Shown here: one piece after another, positions 1 to 7,660 of the stretch | How the letters are laid out: each line of letters starts with the position of its first letter | How positions within the stretch are numbered: position 1 is the first letter of the stretch | From: Streptomyces sp. NRRL B-3428 | GTDB taxonomy: Bacteria; Actinomycetota; Actinomycetes; Streptomycetales; Streptomycetaceae | Direction: 5' to 3' | Assembly (NCBI GenBank): GCA_000721375.1 | Contig: JOGW01000001.1 | Location: 124,001 to 188,000 of the forward strand | Length of the DNA stretch: 64,000 bases | Notes under the pieces: generated by a model | What the model saw: only the letters and a program-made list of their open reading frames with translations | Database searches by the model: none | Told to the model about the DNA's origin: nothing | Translations under genes and position numbers: made by a program

Positions 1-1371
1 GAGGAGACCTTCCGCTTCGACGGCGGGATCAGCGAGTTCTGCGAGTTCCTGGCGCCGGACAAGGCGATCTGCGACGTGCTGCGGCTCACCGGCTCGGGCA
101 CCTTCAAGGAGACCGTGCCGGTCCTCGACGAGGTCGGGCACATGACGCCGACCGAGGTCACCCGTGAGCTGGGCGTGGACATCGCGCTGCGCTGGGGCAC
201 GGGTTACGACACGACGGTGAAGTCCTTCGTCAACATCATCGCCACGCCCAAGGGCGGCACCCACATCACCGGCTTCGAGCGCTCGCTCACGAAGACCGTC
301 AACGAGGTGCTGCGCTCCGCGAAGCTCCTTCGCGTCGCCGAGGACGACATCGTCAAGGACGACGCCCTTGAGGGCCTCACCGCGGTCGTCACCGTCCGGC
401 TCGCCGAGCCGCAGTTCGAGGGCCAGACCAAGGAGGTGCTCGGCACCTCGGCGGCCAACCGGATCGTGGCCAACGTGGTGGCCAAGGAGCTCAAGGAGTT
501 CCTGACCTCCACCAAGCGGGACGCCAAGGCGCAGGCCCGTGCCGTACTCGACAAGGCCGTCGCCGCCGCGCGTACGCGGATCGCGGCCCGGCAGCACAAG
601 GACGCGCAGCGCCGTAAGACCGCGCTCGAGTCCTCCTCGCTGCCGGCCAAGCTCGCCGACTGCCGCAGCGACGACGTGGAGCGCAGCGAGCTCTTCATCG
701 TCGAGGGAGACTCGGCGCTCGGTACGGCGAAGCTCGCGCGGAACTCGGAGTTCCAGGCGCTCCTTCCGATCCGGGGCAAGATCCTCAACGTTCAGAAGGC
801 GTCCGTCTCGGACATGCTGAAGAACGCCGAGTGCGGCGCGATCATCCAGGTCATAGGAGCTGGGTCCGGACGGACCTTCGACGTGGACGCCGCGCGCTAC
901 GGCAAGATCATTCTGCTCGTCGACGCCGATGTGGACGGCGCGCACATCCGCACGCTGCTGCTGACCCTGTTCCAGCGCTACATGCGGCCGATGGTCGAGG
1001 CCGGACGGATCTTCGCCGCGGTGCCCCCGCTGCACCGGATCGAGCTGGTCCAGCCCAAGAAGGGCCAGGACAAGTACGTCTACACGTACTCGGACAACGA
1101 GCTGCGCCAGACGATCCTGGAGTTCCAGCGCAAGGGCGTGCGGTACAAGGACGCCATCCAGCGCTACAAGGGTCTCGGTGAGATGGACGCGGACCAGCTG
1201 GCGGAGACCACGATGGACCCGCGCTTCCGTACGCTGCGGCGGATCAACATCGGTGAGCTCGACGCCGCGGAGCAGGTCTTCGACCTCCTGATGGGCAATG
1301 ACGTGGCGCCGCGCAAGGAGTTCATCACCAGCTCGGCGGCGACGCTCGACCGGTCGCGGATCGACGCCTGA
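1..1371 (+). CDS. parE: Type IIA topoisomerase subunit B, ParE-type (5' end outside window)
   Basis: This is the C-terminal part of a GyrB/ParE ATPase subunit that pairs with ParC to decatenate and relax DNA. The reading frame is open from base 1, so the ATPase domain and start lie outside the window. The TOPRIM domain is clear: EGDSALG at 703-723 carries the catalytic glutamate, and DADVDGAHIR at 922-951 carries the metal-binding aspartates. The tail has the conserved RYKGLGEM motif near 1162. The usual EGDSAGG is EGDSALG here. I read it as ParE rather than GyrB because its partner at 18613-21066 is a ParC-type subunit and this gene order is familiar from Streptomyces. A hairpin terminator follows the stop. 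Assignment to family is certain; ParE versus GyrB rests on context. Confidence 0.93.
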   Translation, partial: EETFRFDGGISEFCEFLAPDKAICDVLRLTGSGTFKETVPVLDEVGHMTPTEVTRELGVDIALRWGTGYDTTVKSFVNIIATPKGGTHITGFERSLTKTVNEVLRSAKLLRVAEDDIVKDDALEGLTAVVTVRLAEPQFEGQTKEVLGTSAANRIVANVVAKELKEFLTSTKRDAKAQARAVLDKAVAAARTRIAARQHKDAQRRKTALESSSLPAKLADCRSDDVERSELFIVEGDSALGTAKLARNSEFQALLPIRGKILNVQKASVSDMLKNAECGAIIQVIGAGSGRTFDVDAARYGKIILLVDADVDGAHIRTLLLTLFQRYMRPMVEAGRIFAAVPPLHRIELVQPKKGQDKYVYTYSDNELRQTILEFQRKGVRYKDAIQRYKGLGEMDADQLAETTMDPRFRTLRRINIGELDAAEQVFDLLMGNDVAPRKEFITSSAATLDRSRIDA

Positions 1372-1405
1372 CGTTCGCGTTTCGCGTTTCGCGTTTGTGA
1401 GGCCT

Positions 1406-1433
1406 GCACCCCGTCGTTGTTCCGGCGGGGTGC
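1406..1433 (+). terminator. Hairpin terminator after parE
   Basis: GCACCCCG at 1406-1413 pairs with CGGGGTGC at 1426-1433 around a 12-nt loop, 35 bases after the parE stop. Three short CGCGTTT-type direct repeats lie between the stop and the stem. There is no strong U tract, as is common in Streptomyces. Confidence 0.7.
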
Positions 1434-1452
1434 GGTCGTTGGGAGGGGCAGG

Positions 1453-1911
1453 GTGTTGTACGGACTCGTCGAGCGCGTGTGGCGGTTGCTGCGGGGGCCG
1501 TTGCAGTGGCGGGTCATGTGGCTCGCGCACGCGAAGTTCACCGTCGGCGTGACCGGGGTGGTCCGCGACGATCAGGGCCGTGTGCTGCTGCTTCGGCACC
1601 GGATGTGGCCCAAGGGCCGGTGCTGGGGGCTGCCCACCGGGCACGCCGCGCGCGGCGAGGACTTCCCGGGCACCGTCGTGCGCGAGGTCAAGGAGGAGAC
1701 CGGTCTCGACGTGGTCCCCGGCGGGCTCGTCATGCTCAACAGCGGGTTCCGGCTGCGGATCGAGGTCGCGTACGAGGCGGTGCTCGCCGGCGGGACGCTG
1801 AAGATCGACTCGTTCGAGATCCTCGAAGCGGGCTGGTTCGAGCCGGATGCGCTTCCCGAGGCGCTGATGCCGGTGCACCGTGAGCTGATCCACCGGCGCG
1901 TGCAGGTCTGA
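1453..1911 (+). CDS. NUDIX hydrolase
   Basis: The protein hydrolyses a nucleoside-diphosphate-linked substrate that cannot be named from sequence. It carries an intact NUDIX box: G-x5-E-x7-RE-V-x-EE-x-G-L, starting at the glycine of GHAARGED. I chose GTG 1453 because GGGAGGGGC at 1441-1449 lies just upstream; TTG 1456 is an alternative. The product is about 152 residues, normal for a single-domain NUDIX protein, with a basic, tryptophan-rich N-terminus. It lies alone between the parE terminator and the next operon. Confidence 0.88.
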   Translation: MLYGLVERVWRLLRGPLQWRVMWLAHAKFTVGVTGVVRDDQGRVLLLRHRMWPKGRCWGLPTGHAARGEDFPGTVVREVKEETGLDVVPGGLVMLNSGFRLRIEVAYEAVLAGGTLKIDSFEILEAGWFEPDALPEALMPVHRELIHRRVQV

Positions 1912-1930
1912 GCGCGCCGGCCCGCGCTCT

Positions 1931-2011
1931 CTCCACCTCAGGGTGGAGGCGCGGTTTCCACCTCGGTTCCACCCCTGCTCCGATCCCGTGACCTGCAGTT
2001 TTCCCTAACGT
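1931..2011 (+). promoter_or_regulatory. Inverted and direct repeats with possible -10 upstream of the two-component operon
   Basis: CTCCACC at 1931-1937 and GGTGGAG at 1942-1948 form a perfect inverted repeat. TTCCACC then recurs twice as direct repeats at about 1956 and 1967. TAACGT at 2006-2011 is a reasonable -10 element; no good -35 is visible. The arrangement suits autoregulation of the downstream NarL-type response regulator, which is inference. Confidence 0.35.
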
Positions 2012-2044
2012 CGAAGACACAGGGAAACGGAGCGGGAGGACACC

Positions 2045-2545
2045 ATGTCGGAGATCGTCGACGGACTGCTGATCATCGGGGTCGTCGCCCTCGTCGTACT
2101 GCATCAGTTCAAGGCGAGGCAGCTCGACGAGGAGCGGCGCTGGTGGGTGCTGCCCGCGCTGCTCGCGTTCGTGGCGCTGCGCAAGCCGGATCTGCTCGGC
2201 GACGGGCACACCGCGCAGGCCGCCGCGCTGCTCGCCGTGGAGCTGGTGGTCTCGCTCGCCATGGGCGCGCTGTTCGCGCGGACGACCCAGCTGTGGCGCG
2301 CCGAGGACGGTGCGCTCTGGACGAAGGGCACCAAGCTCACGCTTGCCGTGTGGGTGGGCGGCATCGCGCTGCGCGCCGCCCTCTACGGGATCGGCGCCGC
2401 GTTCGGTGTCCATCAGGGCGGCCCCGCCCTGATGCTGGGCCTCGCCGCGATGTTGCTGGCCCGCGCGGGAGTCCTGCAGTGGCGCAGCCGCACGTACCGT
2501 GAGGTGATCGGCTATCCGCAGCCTGCGTGGAAGGACCGCATGTGA
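2045..2545 (+). CDS. DUF1453-like integral membrane protein
   Basis: A 166-residue protein with four or five hydrophobic stretches, starting with a membrane segment at residues 5-20 and followed by a basic linker and three more. It resembles DUF1453 (CcdC-like) proteins, but I recognise the family only by general pattern. The ATG follows a good ribosome site, GGGAGGA. Its stop overlaps the GTG of the histidine kinase (ATGTGA), so the two are translationally coupled. A membrane protein cotranscribed with a NarL-type kinase is often an accessory sensor or a target, which is inference here. Confidence 0.7.
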   Translation: MSEIVDGLLIIGVVALVVLHQFKARQLDEERRWWVLPALLAFVALRKPDLLGDGHTAQAAALLAVELVVSLAMGALFARTTQLWRAEDGALWTKGTKLTLAVWVGGIALRAALYGIGAAFGVHQGGPALMLGLAAMLLARAGVLQWRSRTYREVIGYPQPAWKDRM

Positions 2546-3726
2546 CCCGCAACAGTTGGCTGCGCTGGCCCTCGCGGGAGGCGTTGAGCCGTGACACCCG
2601 TCCGCGTTCGGTGCTCGGCTGGGTCGTGCGGATCCTCGTCATCGCCGTCGTGCTGTGGCGCGTGGTGCGTGAGCAGGATCTGGGGAACTGGGATGTGTAC
2701 GCCGAGGCCGGGACCCTGATCGGCAGCATGATCGGGGTCTGGCTGTTCCTGGAGACCACGCTCGCCCACCGGCTGTGGCCCTCCGTGCTGCTGCTCACCG
2801 CCGTGGTCGGCGCGGGTGGGGTGGGGGCGCAGGCCGCGGGGTTCTCGACCGTGGGCGTGATCGTGTGGTGCGGGAGCATCCTGCTCGCCGTGGAGCGGCT
2901 GCCGCTCGCCGCGGCTGCGCCTTTGGTGATCGTCGCGTACAACGCGTACGCCGATCTGGCCGACAAGTCCTGGACGAGCACCGCGCTCACCGCCGCCACG
3001 TTCTGCCTCGTCGGCTACGTCCTGCGGCTCGACGCCGAGAGCCGCGGCAGGGAGCGCAGGCTCCTGGACCAGGAACGCGCCGCCCTGGCCGCCGAGGCCG
3101 AGTCCGCCGCGCTCACCGAACGGGCCAGGATCGCCCGCGAGATCCACGACGTCCTCGCTCACAGCCTCTCCGCGCAGCTGGTGCACCTGGAGGCCGCACG
3201 GCTGCTCGTCGAGCGCGACGCGCCCAAGGAGCAGGTGCTCGAACGGGTGGTGGCGGCAAGGGGGATGGCCCGCGAAGGACTCGCCGAGACCCGCCAGGCG
3301 CTGTCCGCTCTGCGCGGTGATCTGGTGCCGGTGGAGGACTTCCTGCGGGCGCTCGAAGGAGTCGAGGCGGAGTTCTCCGGCACTCCGCGCCCGCTGAGCG
3401 CCGAGGCCTCCCAGGCCGTACGGAGGGTCGCCCAGGAGGCGCTCACCAACGTGCGCAAGCACGCGCCCGGTGCTTCGGTGCGGCTGCGCTTCTCGTACGA
3501 GGGTGATGAAGCGCTCCTCGAAGTGCGGGACTTCGGCGGCGTACGGGAGAAAGGCGAGCCGGCGGCAGGACTGGCGGCAGGCGAACTGGCGGCAGGCGAA
3601 CTGGCCACCAGCGGCAGCGGATACGGTCTGCTCGGGATGCGCGAGCGCGCCGAACTCCTCGGCGGATCGCTCGACGCGGGGCCCGTGGACGGAGGATTCG
3701 TGGTGCGGCTGAGGGTGCCGGTATGA
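2542..3726 (+). CDS. NarL-type sensor histidine kinase
   Basis: This 394-residue membrane kinase phosphorylates the regulator encoded next to it. The N-terminal third has several hydrophobic segments and no obvious extracellular domain, as in intramembrane-sensing kinases. The HisKA_3 dimerisation helix carries the phospho-acceptor in REIHDVLAHSLS. The HATPase domain has the N-box EALTNVRKHA and the G-box GSGYGLLGMRER. GTG 2542 overlaps the upstream stop and is preceded by GGAAGGA. Two perfect 15-bp repeats expand the loop between N- and G-boxes. The stop overlaps the start of the response regulator (ATGA). The signal is unknown. Confidence 0.92.
   Translation: MTRNSWLRWPSREALSRDTRPRSVLGWVVRILVIAVVLWRVVREQDLGNWDVYAEAGTLIGSMIGVWLFLETTLAHRLWPSVLLLTAVVGAGGVGAQAAGFSTVGVIVWCGSILLAVERLPLAAAAPLVIVAYNAYADLADKSWTSTALTAATFCLVGYVLRLDAESRGRERRLLDQERAALAAEAESAALTERARIAREIHDVLAHSLSAQLVHLEAARLLVERDAPKEQVLERVVAARGMAREGLAETRQALSALRGDLVPVEDFLRALEGVEAEFSGTPRPLSAEASQAVRRVAQEALTNVRKHAPGASVRLRFSYEGDEALLEVRDFGGVREKGEPAAGLAAGELAAGELATSGSGYGLLGMRERAELLGGSLDAGPVDGGFVVRLRVPV
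3571..3600 (+). repeat. Two perfect 15-bp tandem repeats inside the kinase gene
   Basis: CTGGCGGCAGGCGAA occurs twice head to tail and encodes LAAGE twice, in the ATP-lid region between N- and G-boxes. The copies are in frame, so slippage would change lid length without breaking the protein. Confidence 0.85.
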
Positions 3727-4421
3727 GCGCTGGTGGGGTCGAGGGCACCGGCGGGAGCGTGCGTGTCGTGGTCGCCGACGACCAGACGGTGGTGCGCGAG
3801 GGCATCGTCATGCTGCTCGGGCTGCTGCCCGGCATGGAGGTGGTCGGCTCGGCGGGCGACGGCGAGGAGGCCGTACGCCTGGTCGCCGAACTCGCCCCGG
3901 ACGTGGTCCTCATGGACCTGCGGATGCCGCGCGTGGACGGAGTCGAGGCGACCCGTCGTATCCGCGCCGAACACCCCGGCACCCAGGTCGTGGTGCTCAC
4001 CACCTACGCCGACGACGAATCGCTCTTCCCCGCCCTGAAGGCCGGGGCGCGCGGCTATCTCACCAAGGACGCGGGCGGCGACGAGATCGTCCGGGCCGTC
4101 GAAGCCGTGATGTCCGGGGACGCGGCCCTCGCACCCCAGGTGCAACTCAGGCTCCTGGAGCGGCTGTCCGAGCCCGAGTCCGAGCCCGCGCATCAGCCGC
4201 CGGCCGAACTGCCCGACGGCCTCACCGCCCGCGAGGCCGAGGTGCTCGCGCACATCGCCGACGGGCTGACGAACACCGAGATCGCCAGGGCGCTGCAGGT
4301 CTCGCAGGCCACGGTGAAGACCCATATCAACAACCTCTTCGCCAAGGCGGGTCTCAAGGACCGCACCCAGGCTGTGCGTTACGCCTACCGCCACGGCCTC
4401 GCCGAACCTCCACGACGCTGA
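3723..4421 (+). CDS. NarL/FixJ-type response regulator
   Basis: A 232-residue two-domain DNA-binding response regulator. The receiver has the acidic pair D19-D20, phospho-acceptor D65 in LMDLRMP, T93 and K115. A short acidic linker with SEPESEP leads to a LuxR-type helix-turn-helix, where LTAREAEVLAHIADG and VSQATVKTHINNLF are typical. The ATG overlaps the kinase stop. It is the output partner of the adjacent kinase and probably controls its own operon through the repeats at 1931-1980. Confidence 0.94.
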   Translation: MSAGGVEGTGGSVRVVVADDQTVVREGIVMLLGLLPGMEVVGSAGDGEEAVRLVAELAPDVVLMDLRMPRVDGVEATRRIRAEHPGTQVVVLTTYADDESLFPALKAGARGYLTKDAGGDEIVRAVEAVMSGDAALAPQVQLRLLERLSEPESEPAHQPPAELPDGLTAREAEVLAHIADGLTNTEIARALQVSQATVKTHINNLFAKAGLKDRTQAVRYAYRHGLAEPPRR

Positions 4422-4553
4422 GAAGCAGTCTGAGGTCACTTCCGTCGCACTTCACCTGATGGAGTGAACAGATCGGGCAGAAGTGTCCGGGATCTTCCCG
4501 GTCCGCCCATCCTTGGGCACGCGGCCAAAAGGCACGCGGACAAGGAGAGTTCG

Positions 4554-5033
4554 GTGGAGAAGCACGACGGGCGGCGGACCGGACAGATCCGGTTCGACGA
4601 CCCTTGGTACGACGCACTGGCCTCGGGCTGGGGTGAGCTGGACAGCACCGGCGCCCCCGCCTCCGCGCCCCGGCCGCCCGCCCCCAGGGCCGCGGAGCAG
4701 CGGGCCGACGCGGCCAGTATCTATCTGGAGGTGCAGGCCAGCGCCGCCTTCCAGGAGGTGCGCAGCAGGTACCGCCGCTTCGTGATCCCCGCGGTGATCG
4801 GTTTCTTCACCTGGTACCTCGTGTACATCCTCGCCGCCACCATGGCACCCGGCTTCATGGCGCAGCCCGTCGCGGGCGCCGTGAACGTGGCGATGGTCGC
4901 AGGGCTCGGACAGTTCCTCACGACCTTCGCGCTGACCTGGGCGTATGCCCGTCATGCCCGGCTGCACAGGGACCGGGCGGCGCTCGATCTGCGCTGGGAC
5001 ACCCAGGAGCTGACGCGGGGGGTCGGGCGTTGA
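4554..5033 (+). CDS. DUF485 membrane protein, partner of the symporter
   Basis: About 159 residues. The N-terminal half is polar and proline-rich; the C-terminal half has two membrane segments, starting near FVIPAVIGFFTWYLVYI, with the layout of DUF485 (YjcH) proteins. GTG 4554 is chosen because AAGGAGAG lies just upstream at 4542-4549; the frame is open further upstream without a ribosome site. The stop overlaps the TTG of the symporter, the arrangement seen in yjcH-actP operons. It probably assists assembly or activity of the symporter. Confidence 0.85.
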   Translation: MEKHDGRRTGQIRFDDPWYDALASGWGELDSTGAPASAPRPPAPRAAEQRADAASIYLEVQASAAFQEVRSRYRRFVIPAVIGFFTWYLVYILAATMAPGFMAQPVAGAVNVAMVAGLGQFLTTFALTWAYARHARLHRDRAALDLRWDTQELTRGVGR

Positions 5034-6622
5034 GCGGCGACCACCAGACACTTGCGCTGCTGCTGTTCAGCGCGTTCATCGCGGTCACGCTCGGGATCAC
5101 CACCTGGGTGAGCCGTAACCGGCACGGCAGTGCGGAGGAGTTCTACGCGGGCGGGCGCCTTTTCTCGCCGATGGAGAATGGTTTTGCCATCGCGGGCGAC
5201 TACATGTCCGCCGCCTCCTTCCTCGGTATCTCCGGGCTCATCGCCCTGTACGGCTACGACGGCCTGCTCTACTCGGTGGGCTTCCTCGTCGCTTGGCTGG
5301 TGGTGCTGCTCCTTGTGGCCGAACTGGTGCGCAACTGCGGCCGGTTCACGCTCGCCGACGTGGTGGCCGCGCGGATGAGCGAGCGGCCCGTACGGATCGC
5401 GGCGGGCACCTCGTCCGTGACCGTCTCCGTGCTCTACCTCGTGGCGCAGATGGTCGGTGCGGGCAGTCTCGTCGCGCTGCTGCTCGGCGGGACCAGCGAG
5501 GCCGCGCAGGCCTGGACGGTCATCGGCGTGGGCGCGCTCATGGTCGTGTACGTGTCGTTCGGCGGGATGCGGGCCACGACCTGGATCCAGATCGTGAAGG
5601 CCGTCCTGCTCATGGGCGGTGCCATCACGCTGACCGTCCTCGTCCTGGTCCGCTTCCACGGCAACTTCAACGACCTGCTGAACACGGCCGCCGCGAAGAG
5701 CGGCCACGGCAAGGACTTCCTCTCGCCGGGCCTGCGCTACGGCGGGGGCTGGACCGCGCGCCTGGACTTCATCAGCCTCGGTCTCGCGCTCGTCCTCGGC
5801 ACCGCGGGTCTGCCGCACATCCTGTCCCGCTTCTACACCGTGCCCACCGCGCGCGCCGCACGCCGGTCCGTCGTGTGGTCGATCGGGCTGATCGGCGGCT
5901 TCTACCTGATGACGATCGTGCTCGGCTTCGGCGCGGCGGCGATCGTCGGCACGAACGAGGTGCGGGCGTCCAACTCGTCTGGAAATACGGCGATTCCGCT
6001 GCTCTCCCTGATCCTGGGCGGCGGCGAGGGCTCGACGGGTGGAACGGTTCTCTTCGCGATCGTCGCCGCCATCGCCTTCGCCACCATCCTCGCGGTCGTC
6101 GCCGGCATCACCCTCGCCTCATCGGCCTCCGTCGCCCACGACCTCTACGCCTCCTTGCGCCGTAAGCACGCCAAGCAGCGCAGTGAGGTGGCGGTCGCCC
6201 GGATCGCGGCGGTCGGCATCGGCGTCGCCGCGATCGGACTGGGGCTGCTCGCAAGGGACTTGAACGTGGCGTTCCTGGTCGGCCTCGCCTTCGCCGTGGC
6301 CGCCTCGGCAAACCTGCCCGTGCTCCTGTACTCGCTCTTCTGGCGCGGCTTCACGACCCGGGGCGCGGTCTGGTCCGTCTACGGCGGTCTGATCCCCGCC
6401 CTGCTTCTGGTGATCTTCTCGCCGGTGGTCTCGGGCTCGCCCGCGGCGATGTTCCCCGGCGTGGACTTCCACCTCTTCCCGCTGGACAACCCGGGCCTGG
6501 TCTCCATCCCGCTCGGCTTCCTGGCGGGCTGGGTCGGCACGGTCACCTCGCCCCAGGGCCCGGACCCGGCCAAGCACGCGGAGACCGAGGTGCGCTCGCT
6601 GACGGGGGCCGGGGCGGTGTAA
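5030..6622 (+). CDS. Sodium/solute symporter, ActP-like acetate permease
   Basis: A 530-residue transporter of the SSF family with about 13 membrane helices. It is likely to import acetate or a similar short monocarboxylate with sodium. The N-terminal signature EEFYAGGRLFSPMENGFAIA is typical of ActP-like members. The start is TTG at 5030, overlapping the stop of the DUF485 gene (TTGA), so the two are coupled. Substrate is inferred from the DUF485 pairing and family. The CitA/CitB-type system close by on the other strand may control it, but no site supports this. Confidence 0.87.
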   Translation: MSGDHQTLALLLFSAFIAVTLGITTWVSRNRHGSAEEFYAGGRLFSPMENGFAIAGDYMSAASFLGISGLIALYGYDGLLYSVGFLVAWLVVLLLVAELVRNCGRFTLADVVAARMSERPVRIAAGTSSVTVSVLYLVAQMVGAGSLVALLLGGTSEAAQAWTVIGVGALMVVYVSFGGMRATTWIQIVKAVLLMGGAITLTVLVLVRFHGNFNDLLNTAAAKSGHGKDFLSPGLRYGGGWTARLDFISLGLALVLGTAGLPHILSRFYTVPTARAARRSVVWSIGLIGGFYLMTIVLGFGAAAIVGTNEVRASNSSGNTAIPLLSLILGGGEGSTGGTVLFAIVAAIAFATILAVVAGITLASSASVAHDLYASLRRKHAKQRSEVAVARIAAVGIGVAAIGLGLLARDLNVAFLVGLAFAVAASANLPVLLYSLFWRGFTTRGAVWSVYGGLIPALLLVIFSPVVSGSPAAMFPGVDFHLFPLDNPGLVSIPLGFLAGWVGTVTSPQGPDPAKHAETEVRSLTGAGAV

Positions 6623-6662
6623 TTCCGTGGAGCGGCGAGGTGCCGGGGGCTAGCGTGCCTCC

Positions 6663-6947
6663 GTGATCGACCTTCAGGTACGGCATGAGTCCGGGGACAT
6701 CGTGGCCCGGTCCCCGGGCGTGCACTGGGAACAGCTCGCCGGCCTCGACCCGGCTGAGTTCCCCTTGCTCGTGGGCGTCTGCCCGTTCGCGGACACGGTG
6801 TTCAACGCCTTCCAACGCCCCATGCTGCTTGCGGAGTTGGATCGGCTGGACGCCGACCGCTCGGGACCGTGGGTCGACGCCGTGCGGGACATGTGCCGTA
6901 TCGCCGAGGAGGTGTCGCATCGGTACGTGTGGTTCGTCGGCGACTGA
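6663..6947 (+). CDS. Small conserved hypothetical protein
   Basis: A 94-residue soluble acidic protein starting with GTG 6663. It has no signal peptide, membrane segment or catalytic motif that I recognise. The ribosome site is poor (GGGGGC). Codon use is normal for this genome, which supports it being real. It lies 40 bases after the symporter and converges on the response regulator. Function unknown. Confidence 0.65.
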   Translation: MIDLQVRHESGDIVARSPGVHWEQLAGLDPAEFPLLVGVCPFADTVFNAFQRPMLLAELDRLDADRSGPWVDAVRDMCRIAEEVSHRYVWFVGD

Positions 6948-6979
6948 ACGGCGATCGTGCCCGGGGCGCGGCCGGAGGC

Positions 6980-7660
6980 CTACAGACTCGCCGCCCACTC
7001 GTACCGGTGCTCCGGGCGGCCGGTGTCGCCGTACTTGAGGCCGAGGCGTACGCGGCCCGTGCGCTCCAGGAGCTTCAGATAGCGCTGGGCGGTCTGACGG
7101 CTCAGGCCCGTACGGTCGGCCAACTCCTGCGCCGAGAGCGGGCCTTCGGCGGACATCAGGGCGCGGCGGACGAGTTCGGCTGTGCCGGGGGAGTGGCCCT
7201 TGGGGAGCTGGGGTGAGGTGTCCGTCGAGAGGGCGCCGAAGATCCGGTCCACCTCGGCCTGTTCGGCCTCGCCGCCGCCGTCCAGGGTGCGCCGCAGCGC
7301 CGCGTACGCCTCGAGCTTGCCGCGCAGGCCCGCGAACGTGAACGGCTTGACCAGATACTGCAGCGCGCCGAGCCGCATCGCCGCCTGGACCGTGGCCACG
7401 TCGCGCGCGGCCGTCACCATGATCACGTCGGTGAGATCGCCGCGCTCACGCAGCAGCCGGACCACCGACAGGCCCGTGTCGTCCGGCAGATAGTGGTCGA
7501 GCAGAATCAGATCGATCGGCCCCGCGGACCGGATCCGCTCAAGGGCCTCGGCGGCCGTGTGCGCCTGCGCGGCCACATGGAAGCCGGGCACCTTCTCCAC
7601 GTAGGCGGCGTTCACCTTCGCCACGCGCAGGTCGTCGTCCACGACCAGGACTTCGATCAT
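6980..7660 (-). CDS. CitB/DcuR-type response regulator
   Basis: A 226-residue response regulator. The receiver has D8-D9-D10, the phospho-acceptor aspartate in LILLDHYLPDD, and the lysine in YLVKPF. The C-terminal part has a winged-helix typical of the CitB/DcuR/DctR group (LSAQELADRTGLSRQTAQRYL). Its start overlaps the stop of the kinase gene (ATGA). This family usually controls uptake of citrate, C4-dicarboxylates or other organic acids; the acetate-type symporter is the nearest transporter. Confidence 0.92.
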   Translation of the reverse strand: MIEVLVVDDDLRVAKVNAAYVEKVPGFHVAAQAHTAAEALERIRSAGPIDLILLDHYLPDDTGLSVVRLLRERGDLTDVIMVTAARDVATVQAAMRLGALQYLVKPFTFAGLRGKLEAYAALRRTLDGGGEAEQAEVDRIFGALSTDTSPQLPKGHSPGTAELVRRALMSAEGPLSAQELADRTGLSRQTAQRYLKLLERTGRVRLGLKYGDTGRPEHRYEWAASL